Below the pieces are notes generated by a model that was not told where the DNA came from, ran no database searches, and saw only the letters and a program-made list of their open reading frames with translations. Both the position numbers and the translations under genes were made by a program. This document shows positions 43,196 to 53,175 of a DNA stretch of 64,000 nucleotides, piece by piece. Source of the stretch: Pomphorhynchus laevis. Its lineage: Eukaryota > Acanthocephala > Palaeacanthocephala > Echinorhynchida > Pomphorhynchidae. The stretch's first letter is position 1, and every line of letters begins with the position of its first letter. Location: assembly GCA_012934845.2 (NCBI GenBank), contig WNNJ02000563.1:124001-188000 (forward strand), in the 5' to 3' direction.

Positions 43196-45655
43196 TCACG
43201 GCCTCAGGTCCAGCGGGATCTGAGCCCTCCAGCACATCCAACACGCCGCTCTTCGACTGAACCACCCGGGGTCTATCACCCCCCGAAGAATCCAATCTAG
43301 GCGGACTATGCGCGGTAATCGCGAGATGAGGAGCTTGAGAAACCTTAGTCTTTGCTCTGGAGGACGTCCTCTCGAAAAGAAGACTAATCCCGAGATAGCC
43401 CAAGTACCCCAGAGGCGCACTTGGGTTTTCCCATTCAACGACAGATGCTGAGCCCGTTTCAGGGCCCACCTAGCTTTCTTCAGGATACGTTTAAGTCTAT
43501 CCAGGTCAGCTTTCGCCGACCAGTTCACCGTAACAGTGAACCCCAGGTATTTTACTCGACTTGTGAAGGTAGGGAGTGGTTGATTAGTCAATATAGAAGA
43601 TAGAGCTGAGAGTGCTAGTCTCTTTAATTTTTTCTTTGTCGCAGGGGTGCCATGAAAGACAACTACCTGCGATTTGGATGAATTTAAAATAAGATTGGAT
43701 AGGGTCAGCTGGTCTGTTAATCTTAAAAAGAAACGGCTGATGTCCGAAGCGACATCTTTGAACCTGCGTCCAGAGAACAGGGCCGTGGTATCATCAGCGT
43801 ATACCACTAGATGTTGATCACGTTTAAAATTCTTGAATAGTACAATGGAGGCAGCAAGAAATAAGATAGGAGAAAGTGGGGATCCTTGGGGCACACCTGT
43901 AATAGGGTAGAACTGACACGCATCAGGGTCGTCTTCATAGTAGAACCTCTTGGTAAACAGTAATATCTCCACCCTGTTAACAATTCTCGCAGGCAACCCG
44001 AGGGACCTGAGAGAGGAGATAACAAAGGGAATGGAAATGCGGTCAAATGCAGCAGAAAAGTCAAGGAAAACAGCCACAGCTAGTTGATGGCTATGATCCC
44101 TACAAAACTGATGCACTTCACCTATTGCTGAATGAACCGATCGTCCCTCGACAAACCCGTGAAAACTCGGTGGGATCAAATTACGCCTACTTAAATGGTC
44201 GTGGATTCTACGCGCAAGCGCTTTTTCGTAGATGGAGATGAGGGAGTTTTGAATCGAAATGGGACGCAGATCTTTGGGACATGAAACCGGACTATGCTTT
44301 GGTAAGAAAATTCTACGACTAATATTGATGCCGGCTACATCGGATGGTGAGGCTAAAAGCATTGTGACGGCCACTTCTCTTCTTTGATCGGCTTTCAAAA
44401 GCTGACAGACTCGAGAAGATAGTGGAGCGACGGATTTAGAGGTGCCCGGAAGTGGCCCCCAGGAGTTAAGGATATCTGTAACAGATAAGTCCCTGCTCCT
44501 GAAGTCACCCCAAGGCGGGATTGGTTGGGGAGATTGAGTGGCTCCATAATTATGTAGGGATAGTGACTCCTTAAAAACATTATCAAGGCCTATACTACCA
44601 ATCCAACCCAAAGCTATATCCTTCCAACAGACAAACTTCTCCTTCTTGAATATCTTCCAGAAGGAAGACTGGGAAGGGTTAAGGTGAGCGATGTTCGCCT
44701 TATCCCTGCTCAGCTGGAACCTATATCTAGTGCTCCAGTATTCATTTGAGATGGACTGCCTGGCGGAAACAGAGACATTGGGAAGACGTAGCATTTTAGC
44801 CAAAACCTTGAGTTTTGTTGGAGTGGGATTGTAAATATGACCTTTATAGGTAGTCGAAAGAAACGCGGTAGCTTGCGAGGAGAGGAAGGAATTAAATTCG
44901 GTCAAATTCTCATTACCAAATCTGGGGAAGAGTTGGATAGCCGCCTGAAAGAAAGCCACTCTGATGGGATCAAAGTGAAACCTCCTTCTAAGCAACGTAT
45001 CTTCCTCTAACCGCCAACGAATTAGGTCATGAGAGGTGGTCTGTTGTTGGCGCGACTGCTCAGTACAGATGGGTTTCAACAACCACATCTTATGAAGCAG
45101 TAATATGTCGAGGAGAGAATTAGTTGTTGAGCAATGAAAAGTTGGGGACGGTGGTTTGTGAATAAGGTAATCGTTCCTGGCTCTGCGGAGTGCTGCATTA
45201 ATCCAACGACCAGTTCTGTCGTTGAAGTCACCGAGTAACATGTCATAGCCACTACCCAAGATACGGTCCAGGAGATCACGGTTCTTGTGAATTTTTCCTG
45301 GCCTAATATAGATATTGGCTATGCTGATACGTTTACCATTCTTACAAAGTGAAACAGCTAAACAAGACAGGGCTGGACAAGAATAGTTTAAAAGAAGGGA
45401 TGATCTTAAGGAGCATTTAACTAGGGTTAAAAGACCTTGAGATGAAGAGGCGTGAGGAGGGGTTATGTACGGAGTGAAGTGGGTGTAAATATGCTTGGGG
45501 ATAAATCGAGTAATGTCCTGGGGGATACGGATAGACCGCGTCTCCTGAAGGACTATAACATCCGCATCTCTACCAGATAGAAGGCTAAGGGCAGAAGCAC
45601 CTCCCGAATTCCACTGAAGTATATTCAGTGAAAAAGGCTCTTGACTACTTTGCAT
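43196..45655 (-). CDS. LINE-A ORF2: AP endonuclease plus reverse transcriptase, 819 aa, intact
   Basis: Residues 1-215 are an exonuclease-endonuclease-phosphatase domain: N16 (LQWNSG), E39 (LQETRS), D143/N145 (LGDFNDRTGRW), H209 (TSHDLIRW). Residues about 455-700 are the RT: KDLRPIS (461-467), motif A FLDFSAAFDRI (530-540), motif B GVPQGSPLSPILF (587-599), motif C VYADDT (618-623), then SSKSQVVVFHG and KYLGFTV. The C-terminal 100 residues lack an RNase H domain and end D-L-R-P. The protein nicks target DNA and copies element RNA at the nick. It fits the jockey/R1/I-like assemblage; clade not resolved. At 819 residues it is on the short side. No stops, so it may encode an active enzyme. It starts 170 bases from ORF1. 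Confidence 0.95.
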   Translation of the reverse strand: MQSSQEPFSLNILQWNSGGASALSLLSGRDADVIVLQETRSIRIPQDITRFIPKHIYTHFTPYITPPHASSSQGLLTLVKCSLRSSLLLNYSCPALSCLAVSLCKNGKRISIANIYIRPGKIHKNRDLLDRILGSGYDMLLGDFNDRTGRWINAALRRARNDYLIHKPPSPTFHCSTTNSLLDILLLHKMWLLKPICTEQSRQQQTTSHDLIRWRLEEDTLLRRRFHFDPIRVAFFQAAIQLFPRFGNENLTEFNSFLSSQATAFLSTTYKGHIYNPTPTKLKVLAKMLRLPNVSVSARQSISNEYWSTRYRFQLSRDKANIAHLNPSQSSFWKIFKKEKFVCWKDIALGWIGSIGLDNVFKESLSLHNYGATQSPQPIPPWGDFRSRDLSVTDILNSWGPLPGTSKSVAPLSSRVCQLLKADQRREVAVTMLLASPSDVAGINISRRIFLPKHSPVSCPKDLRPISIQNSLISIYEKALARRIHDHLSRRNLIPPSFHGFVEGRSVHSAIGEVHQFCRDHSHQLAVAVFLDFSAAFDRISIPFVISSLRSLGLPARIVNRVEILLFTKRFYYEDDPDACQFYPITGVPQGSPLSPILFLAASIVLFKNFKRDQHLVVYADDTTALFSGRRFKDVASDISRFFLRLTDQLTLSNLILNSSKSQVVVFHGTPATKKKLKRLALSALSSILTNQPLPTFTSRVKYLGFTVTVNWSAKADLDRLKRILKKARWALKRAQHLSLNGKTQVRLWGTWAISGLVFFSRGRPPEQRLRFLKLLISRLPRIVRLDWILRGVIDPGWFSRRAACWMCWRAQIPLDLRP

Positions 45656-45826
45656 TGTGTTACGACAGCTGGAGTGGGATGCCTACCTCCTAGCAGAATC
45701 TAGGAGAAAGAAAGTTGCCCTTCTCACTCCTAGCCCTACCAAGAGAAGACACTTGCCCACCGGCATTATCTTCATCTCCCTTTGAGGCCAACAACTCCCA
45801 GCATATATCATCTTTCTTTGCCAACT

Positions 45827-47013
45827 TCAAGGAAGCCAACTTTTGTTTAGAAGATGATCTCTTCTTAGAACGGGGGCTCTCTTTGAAGAGGTAAGAATCG
45901 TCGATGGAGGAGAACGGGACTCCTCGAATTTCGCTATCAGATGGTTCGTTAAGGCTCGAATCTGGTCTTTATATATCTGTAGTCTTGCGTCAACAATTTT
46001 GAAAATGTCGGTGTCCGACATACCATAACCGTTTGAATTGGAAGAGCTGGCAGCGGCAAAGTGGGCCGGTTTGACCGGTGCCCCACAATGCCTTAATTTG
46101 TATTCTTTGAAGATAGGACATCTTCTAGACCAGGCCGGGTGCTGACCACCACAATTGGAACACAGAGGGGGGAGAGAACATTTCCCCTCATGGACTTCGG
46201 AAGAGCTGCAAACCCCACACGTATGGGGCCTAGTACAGTTCGAGGACCAGTGCCCCCAGAGGAGGCACCCATTGCAATGGGGGTATGTTAAGTCATCAGC
46301 ATCTACGATATTGAAAGAAAGATTGTACCCCAGAAAGGGGTTACATTTGCTTTTAGCCAGACATTCCGCCTGATCGACTGCGGTAGAACAGAATGCTATT
46401 GGTATAGCCTGGCCTTTCTTGCCCAGGATTGGGCGAATATTATGAATTTTGAACTCAGATGTGAGAGCAATGATATCTTCCTCCGTTGCGAAGGGCGGAA
46501 ATTATTAATTTTCAGAGTCGCCTGAATAGACCTGTAAGTAGTTGACCCTAATTCAATTAGGTGTGTTTCGAAAAATTCTAGGTACGATGCTGCCAGATCT
46601 GGAGAGCTGAAAGAAACCCGGATTTCGGAATCTAAATATTTTATCGAATTAAATAGAATTCTCTTCTTATAAGAGCTTGTAAACTCTCTCAGAAAAATAT
46701 TGAAAAGATTCTTCCTTTCAAATGGTTGAAGAAGTCTGATTATTACCAGATTCACCACTTTAGGCACAGGAGGGAGTTCTCCATCCGTGCTTGAGATTAA
46801 AAAATTAGACGAAATAGGACTAACCTTGTTTTCTTTGGCTTGAAAATTCGATGTTACATTGGAAATACCTGAGTTCCGTTCCATATTAGCTTGATTTTGT
46901 AAGTTGTTTGAAGCACCGATGGTAAATTTTTTTACAATTTTTTCTGTCATTTTTACGGATAATTCGATGTCATTTATGCAATTAATTAATGAATTCAAAA
47001 CGATCACCGTCAT
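45827..47013 (-). pseudogene. LINE-A ORF1, copy 5
   Basis: 46396-47013 carries the N-terminal half (GELPPVPKVVNLVII, ILFNSIKYLDSEIRVSF, ATLKINNF). The knuckle region (46090-46300, minus) reads in another frame with GHW-SS-C and NCGGQHPAWSRRC text, and 45827-46021 is the C-terminal tail starting MSDTDIFKIVDARL. At least two frame changes (near 46420-46500 and 46030) separate these. Because ORF2 is intact, some may be sequencing errors rather than decay. Confidence 0.8.
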
Positions 47014-47229
47014 TTGCTTTGGGCAGGTGCTGCTGTTGATAGCGATAACCAGTTGCTTTCACTGTTGTTTGAATTTTTAACACGATTTCGGCAACTTTTG
47101 AAGGAACACAAAGCGCAAGAAAATTGATTCAAAATAGTTTAGAAACAAAACAAAAATGATTACCATAACATTTTCAATCAAAATAAATAATTTGAAAATT
47201 ATAGTCAACATTGCGATCTAAATTTAAAC

Positions 47230-47852
47230 TATGGTCTACAATAGCGCTACTGAGGCTCTTTTTGAGTGTGTATTTGTGTTGTTTTAATCTAGTTTCTAAT
47301 GGTTGGCCTGTTTGACCCACATATATTTTATCGCATTCTAAACAAGGAATTTTATAAACAACTCATCATTATAATGTTTGGGTTTCTTTTTCAAAATGTT
47401 GAGTAGTTTCGGTATTTTACTATTATGCAAAACAATATTTGAAGTATTTAATGTTTTATTATTTGAAACAAATATTTTTAAATTAATATTCCAAAAATTA
47501 TTTATAAATGTCAATCCTATGTATTTCTTTTCTCGTCCCGGACCAAAAACAACATCTTTATCAGTTTTGGTATTTTTGTAGAAAGCCTTTTTAATTACCA
47601 ATGATGGAAAACCTTTTTATCTAATAAAATTATAATTATTTTATTATTTGTATCAAGCTCATTTATATTGGAAACAATCATCTTACTTCGTAAGAACAAA
47701 GAATTGGCCGCAGATATTTTCCAAGATGTTGGGACATTGGTTTTTAACGAAACAATATTTAAATTATTTTTATAATAAACAGATGTTTATAAAATATCAT
47801 TTGATGTTCTACTAATGACAACATCTGAAAATGTTAACCTGTAATCTAATTC
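47230..47852 (-). mobile_element. Conventional Penelope element, C-terminal part (thumb and GIY-YIG)
   Basis: On the minus strand: LDYRLTFSDVVISRTSND near 47790-47845, GPGREKKYIGLTF at about 47530-47560, then KKKPKHYND, and VYKIPCLECDKIYVGQTGQ with LETRLKQHKYTLKK (47250-47350), a C-terminal GIY-YIG domain. Domain order RT then GIY-YIG is that of conventional Penelope. Its upstream part continues at 50580-51183, beyond an inserted LINE. Several stops. Confidence 0.8.
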
Positions 47853-48679
47853 TATGTCCACTGAATATTTTCATCAAAACCTAATCCGTAATCTTTCCAA
47901 TAAGCACATATCAACACCCAACACGTCAACTCAAACTACCCCTGTCATTTCTAATGTCCTTTCTTCACATACCGACCCTGCCACCATATACACTTCCCAT
48001 TCCATGTCATCTTTATTACCCGACACCCCCGTCCCGTCTCGTTTCTCAATAACTTGCATCCATCAATCAAAATCACCTTCACCACCCTCCACTATCCTTC
48101 CACTCATAACCTTTTCTCACATCACTTACCACCCTCTTTATTATCACCATCCTCTTTGTCTTCCGTCGTCAAACCAAATCCCTCCAAATGATCAACTGCC
48201 AGCTCTTCTATCGTGATCTCACCCACTCACGTCAGTCGTCCTCCTTTACGGAAGCGCTTTCCTTCAAGCAATCGTTGCGTCATCGTCACTAATATCACTC
48301 ATTCCAACTCCTTATCTCCACAAGCACGTCTCGACCATGATGTTTCTGCCTTCAGATCCATACTCTCGTCTATTGTTCCTGCGGATAAACCATCCTTTTT
48401 CAAGCATATTTCTCCTGCCGCATTCAACCGTCTAAACAAATCCTCTCAATCTAATCCTTCCCAGCCCCCTCTCCAAAAATTGTTTTCAAGCATTGCTCTC
48501 ACGCGTCTACTGTCCTCTCTCAACGATTTAAACTCATGTCATCTTCAACCACTCGAATTTTTCCCGATCGCACCCCTTCTGAAATCGCTCAACTCTCTTC
48601 TGCTCGCATCGAAAAACGCCGTCGTGAGGAAACAGCGAGACATCACTCTCCATCCGAAACATAGACGGAAATTTTCAAG

Positions 48680-49255
48680 TTGTCCACACCCGTCCCAAAA
48701 TTAGATGGCGCTCCATATCCCCTATGTGTCTTCTCCCCGGACTCTTTCGCCACCACACACGGTTTCCGCCTCGGCCTCCTCAACACTAGATCTATTCTCA
48801 ATAAATCCGATTTTATCCTCAACATATTCACCAAGCAATCCATCGATATCTTATGCCTCACGGAATCCTGGCACTCAGATTCCGACGACCTTTTCATCCG
48901 CCGTCTGCTCTCTGCCCGTTGCTCCATAGTCGAATCCGCCCGCTCCCTCAGATCATGCCCTTCTAAATTCTCTAATCATGGCGGCATCGTCGCATTCGCG
49001 CGTCACCCCGCGTCTCTTCGCAAAATTAATCCCCCTTTCAGTCCTTGCTCTTTTGAATTGCTCACTTGTCGTTATTCTAACCCGATCACTCTAGATCTCG
49101 CCATTGTATACCGTCCTGGTTCATCAGCTCCTACAGCCTTATTTCTTACCGAACTCGGTGACCTCCTTTCTCATTGTTCTTTGTCCTCAATCCCTTCACT
49201 CGCTCTAGGCGACTTCAATATCCGCCTAGAGCTTCAACATTCTATCCAACTTTAA
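48680..49255 (+). pseudogene. CR1/L2-type LINE endonuclease domain
   Basis: 191 residues. GLLNTRSILNKSDFI is the N-terminal strand typical of CR1/L2 endonucleases, followed by DILCLTESWHSDSDD (catalytic Glu), an IVYRPGSS block and LGDFNIRLE (Asp, Asn). The domain is cut by a stop at 49253; the remainder (TAYTS..., SDHFLV-type text, S-D-H at about 49372-49380) continues in another frame. The upstream ORF at 48213-48704 overlaps it by 25 bases. Confidence 0.8.
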
Positions 49256-49585
49256 TTACAAACTAGTCTACACTGCCCTACACATATCCTTGGTAAGGCA
49301 CTCAAAATAATCGCTGTCCCCGATCATTTTGCTGCCTACACCTCACTGTCCATCTCTGATCCTGGTCTATCCGATCACTTTCTCGTCACCCTTGATCTCA
49401 CTCACCACCACACCCCTCCTCACACAACTACAATCCTACGTCACTTTTGGAGAAATCTTGACCTCTCCCTTCTCCGCTCTGCCTTAATCAAATCGTCTCT
49501 ATCCTATCCCACAATAACATATTCATCTCCTCACGTTCTCGCCTTTCTTTTCGACTCTAAACTCACATCCACTCTCGATATTCTC

Positions 49586-49987
49586 TTGCCCTTCAAGTCT
49601 CACCCACACCGTCGCTTGCACCGTGCCCCATGGTTTGACATCCAATGCCTACTATCAAAGCGTCGACTCAACCATGCTTTTCAAGTCTATCACAGCTCTC
49701 TCAGACGTGATTTCCGCTCAATCACTCTGTTTTTCCGTGATTTTTATCTTGCTAATCGTCGGTCTCATCTCAACCTACTACGTACCAAATGCAACTCCTT
49801 ATGGCAGCATAAAATCATCACTTCATTCAACTCTAAGACTCTCTGGCATACTTTTAACTCAATCCTTGCTCGCTCCTCTTCGCCGTGCAACATCAATCCC
49901 CATGATTATTCGTCATTTCTCCAGACTAAAGTATCCACGTTGCTCTCTCACACCCTGATCTCCATCCTATCCCACTCTGCCCCCTAG
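49586..49987 (+). pseudogene. LINE linker between endonuclease and RT
   Basis: Starts with HRRLHRAPWFDIQCL, the conserved PW(F/Y) segment after CR1/L2 endonucleases, followed by a basic helical region (RRLNHAFQVYHSSLR, NLLRTKCN, SFNSKTLWHTFN). RT motifs that should follow are absent. Confidence 0.7.
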
Positions 49988-50419
49988 CCTCATTCTTCTG
50001 GAACTCTTTCATATTCTCCCTGTCTCACCTACCGAAGTCTCATCTGTTCTCATGTCCTTATCCAACAAAACCCTAAAATCGATTACTACCTTAGCCTTTT
50101 CGCCAATTCTCCAAAATCCATCATCCTACCCCTACAACGAATAATCAACACTGCCGTTCGAGTGCTCTTTCGTCTCCGTCGCTTCGACCACACATTCACA
50201 TATTTTGCCCAACTCTTCTGGCCCACCATCTACATCCGCATCAACTCCGCCTTCTAGTAACTTTTCGTCTCATTGCTGTCGGCTCCCCATCGTTCATCAA
50301 TCTTCCTTTCTTAGACGAAACTCGCCCCACCTCGCTATAGCTGCGTTCCCGTCATTCCCTCTTACTACACGTTCCCAATTACTCTAACAACTACGGTCTC
50401 CGATCCTTCCTCGTCGCCG

Positions 50420-50489
50420 CCTCACTTGGCTGGAATCGACACAGCCTCACTTGGCTGGAATCCAGCCTCACTTGGCTGGAATCGACACA
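50420..50489 (+). repeat. 3' terminal tandem repeat of the CR1/L2-type LINE
   Basis: Three units of CCTCACTTGGCTGGAATC plus GACACAG or CAG. Short 3' tandem repeats instead of poly(A) are characteristic of CR1/L2-group LINEs. Confidence 0.75.
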
Positions 50490-50579
50490 TGATTTACATT
50501 TTTGTTTTGTTGTGGTCATGTAAACGTGCGCTGGCACGCATTTGCCACGTTAAAATATTAAAAAAAAAACAATTCATAA

Positions 50580-51183
50580 TATGTCCTGTACATCAATTGT
50601 GTTATCGCAAATAGCAAACGTATCATCGACATATCTAATCCACATAACAATTCCATCCATCTTAGTATATTATTTAATTCCCAATTTCTCATATATGATT
50701 CACTAAGAAGGGGTGGTAGAGAATTTCTCATTGCGAGACAATCGTTTTGTTCATATACCTAGTCATTAAATTTAAAAAAATGTTTTATTTGTGCATAAAA
50801 CAAGCAATTCGATCCACTCTCCAAAACAAAGTTTAAAGGAGTCGTGTGAATATCCTCTAATAGTTTCGCCGCTAGCTTAATAGCTTTATTTGCGGCCACA
50901 TTAGTGAATATCGAAACGATGTCAAAACTAATCGTCGCTTTATCCTTAACATTATAGTTACGGATTATTTATGAGAAATGAATTCCATCCTTAAGGTTGG
51001 AAAAATTGAATATATCTAATGATGATTTAATTTTTCTCGCAATTATTTTTGATATGGTATATGAATATGTCATATATGATGCAAAAATAGGTCTTGCACA
51101 ATGTTCCTTTTTATGAATTTTTTGGAGTAAGTACATATAACCAGATTTCGCATTTTTTTGACAAACAAGTTCTTAGTATAAAT
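50580..51183 (-). mobile_element. Conventional Penelope element, RT part
   Basis: Minus-strand text: CQKNAKSGYMYLLQKIHKK, DKATISFDIVSIFTNV (motif A), AAKLLEDIHTTPLNFV, QNDCLAMRNSLPPLLSE (motif B region) and WIRYVDDTFAICDNT (motif C, in a shifted frame, about 50600-50650). It is the upstream half of the element at 47230-47852. Stops and shifts are present. Confidence 0.8.
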
Positions 51184-52985
51184 TTATTTTAAATATTTTG
51201 TTGATGTACAATTCTACATTATAAAAAAAATATAAAAAATTCATCAAACTTGCTTGAAAATAAGCAGAAAAATAATGTCGTATCAAGAACACATAGTTTC
51301 AGTAAACATTGCAATACCAGCCAATTTATCTGTCGCTCATCTTTTATTCCAAATCGTGACGGACAATTTATTTGTGACGATATTGACCGTTTACTTTAGA
51401 TTATTATTATATTATTATATATTAATTTTATATTATTATTCGTTTGCATATTCTAACATATCAATTTACTAAAAAAATCTAAAAAATTGGATATTTTTAA
51501 CTATGATGATAACTAAAAACGACTAATAATTAATTAATTTGAAATTTTAATTATTCTCAATTAATTTGAGATTTATTAACATACAGTTCTATTTAATTAT
51601 AACATTTTGGTATTAATGGTTTAATATGGACGAGTTTTCTTTATCCTAAACGGATATATAAATTTTCCCTTTTGAAACTTCAAGTTTTTAATACGCCACA
51701 GAAAAAATGATCAGTGCCCTTACTCTATAACATAGCAGCACGGTATCGCCAACTCGTTATCCGTTTTCTTAGTCATAGAGTAACAGCGAACACCATCGCA
51801 ACACTTTACGACTAAACCACTCAGAGTTCGCCACACAATTGATGCCCAGTCGCCGGGCACTGTTATCGTTGATCTGGACTACTTTTTTTCATTTTGACAA
51901 TTGTGTAGCTGTTGTTTTTACCGCTTTGTAAAAATTTAGGGTTTGTTGCAGTACACAGATGCTAATATATACTACGAAATATAATTGAACACCCCTATTT
52001 ATTTCGTAGTGGTAAATACATATAGCAGCAAAATCGCAACTTAAAAGAATAATCAATGTGTATGATTCAAACACTCATCGGTGTAACTTCTTTTACGTTA
52101 TCAATTTGAAAAAGCACGGAAGCATCCTAGGAATGCTTTTAGCTCATTGAAAAACCGCTGCATGTATTATTTTCTATTTTTATGAAACATTTCATTTTTT
52201 GCTGTTGTTATAAAATCAAGGAGATTGACTAAAATATTGCCAATATCACGTACGTATATTTTTACCCATTAAATTCATCGCTATCTTCATTATTATTTGC
52301 ACACTCAATATTTGTGATATTATTGTTAATTATAATATTATCTATTGTCACATGTCAATAAATTTTAGATAGATGCTGCCTTCAAGGAAGTTGAATATAT
52401 AAATGGAAGCAGTGAGACGCATATTCGCAAACATCATGTTGCTGTACCTATCACTGTGTATTTCGGCTACTATATAGGAAAGGCAATTTTTTACCTTACA
52501 AACGCACACACATACTGCATTCTTTGGTGGATGCTGCAGACAACAGTGTTGAAAACTGTTCAACTTTAAATGTAACCCGCATTCTTTTGTTTGCTGATCG
52601 ATTTACACTGCCTTGGTCGTCTCATTTACTGATTTGCGGTGGTAACCATCCAATACTTCTCGGCCTACTACTACATTCGCAATTTCGAATAAAAAATAAG
52701 GATATAATCACATTATTATCGAACCATTCTTATAATGCTGTTGTCTTTGTGTATTTCAAACGTAATTATAATTTATCGTGGTTTTCTCGTATATTATCAC
52801 CACCATCATCACTAACATCAGCAAGGGTGACAGGCGCACCTATAAATATATAAGAGATATACCACGTAATTTGCCGGAAGCACCGTGTACTCTTGCTCTC
52901 TCGACTACATTGTATGCATTTATGTTTTAGCCAGCAAAGGTAACATTTTGATCAAGCGTGTGAAGAAGATATCACTTCGTTAGCG
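51184..52985. other. Non-coding flank of the kinase gene; one small inverted repeat
   Basis: CAGTGCCC (51712-51719) and GGGCACTG (51855-51862) bound a 150-base segment with ACTCTAT/ATAGAGT inside, possibly a small DNA element. The rest is AT-rich. No upstream kinase exon recognised. Confidence 0.4.
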
Positions 52986-52989
52986 ACTG

Positions 52990-53175
52990 ATGATGTCAAG
53001 GCTGGATAACAAACCACTGCTCAGCAACAAGCAACGTGGAATTAAAATGGTGGAGGACGATTATACATATGAAAACAAGGGGATGACTCCAGACTCGATG
53101 TGGCAAGTTCGACTACGTAAATTTGAAAATTTACTGTGCGATCAGAACTTATCGTTGAATATTCACTCACTTCTC
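52990..53175 (+). CDS. DMPK-family (citron/MRCK/ROCK-type) kinase, N-terminal coding exon
   Basis: 62 codons from ATG (52990; a second ATG follows at once) to CTTCTC directly before a consensus donor GTAAGT (53176). The end RLRKFENLL...SLNIHSLL joins in phase 0 to DCARLLLL of the next exon, giving the LLD segment common to the short helical region ahead of AGC kinase domains in citron, MRCK and ROCK. No upstream Kozak or promoter is evident. Which of the three subfamilies cannot be decided here; the glycine loop in exon 57197-57249 looks closest to citron. Confidence 0.6.

Larger units (their letters stand above)
43190..47100 (-). mobile_element. LINE-A copy 5, nearly full length
   Basis: Best-preserved copy: intact ORF2 (43196-45655) and ORF1 (45827-47013) with frame disruptions only in ORF1. 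The 3' end is defined by the ORF2 stop, after which similarity to other copies fades within a few tens of bases. The 5' end is not sharply defined but lies near or above 47013. An intact ORF2 points to a recent insertion. Confidence 0.9.
47860..50579 (+). mobile_element. CR1/L2-type LINE, internally deleted, inserted in the Penelope copy
   Basis: A pyrimidine-rich strand, C-rich unlike the surroundings. It carries a possible ORF1 or ORF2 leader (47854-48704), an endonuclease (48680-49255), a post-endonuclease PWF block (49586-49987) and a C-terminal CR1/L2-like end (LPLQRIINTAVRVLF, about 50130-50180). The RT between them is deleted near 49985-50120. The 3' end has three tandem copies of CCTCACTTGGCTGGAATC. 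TATGTCC occurs at 47853-47859 and 50580-50586, fitting a short target duplication. Confidence 0.8.
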
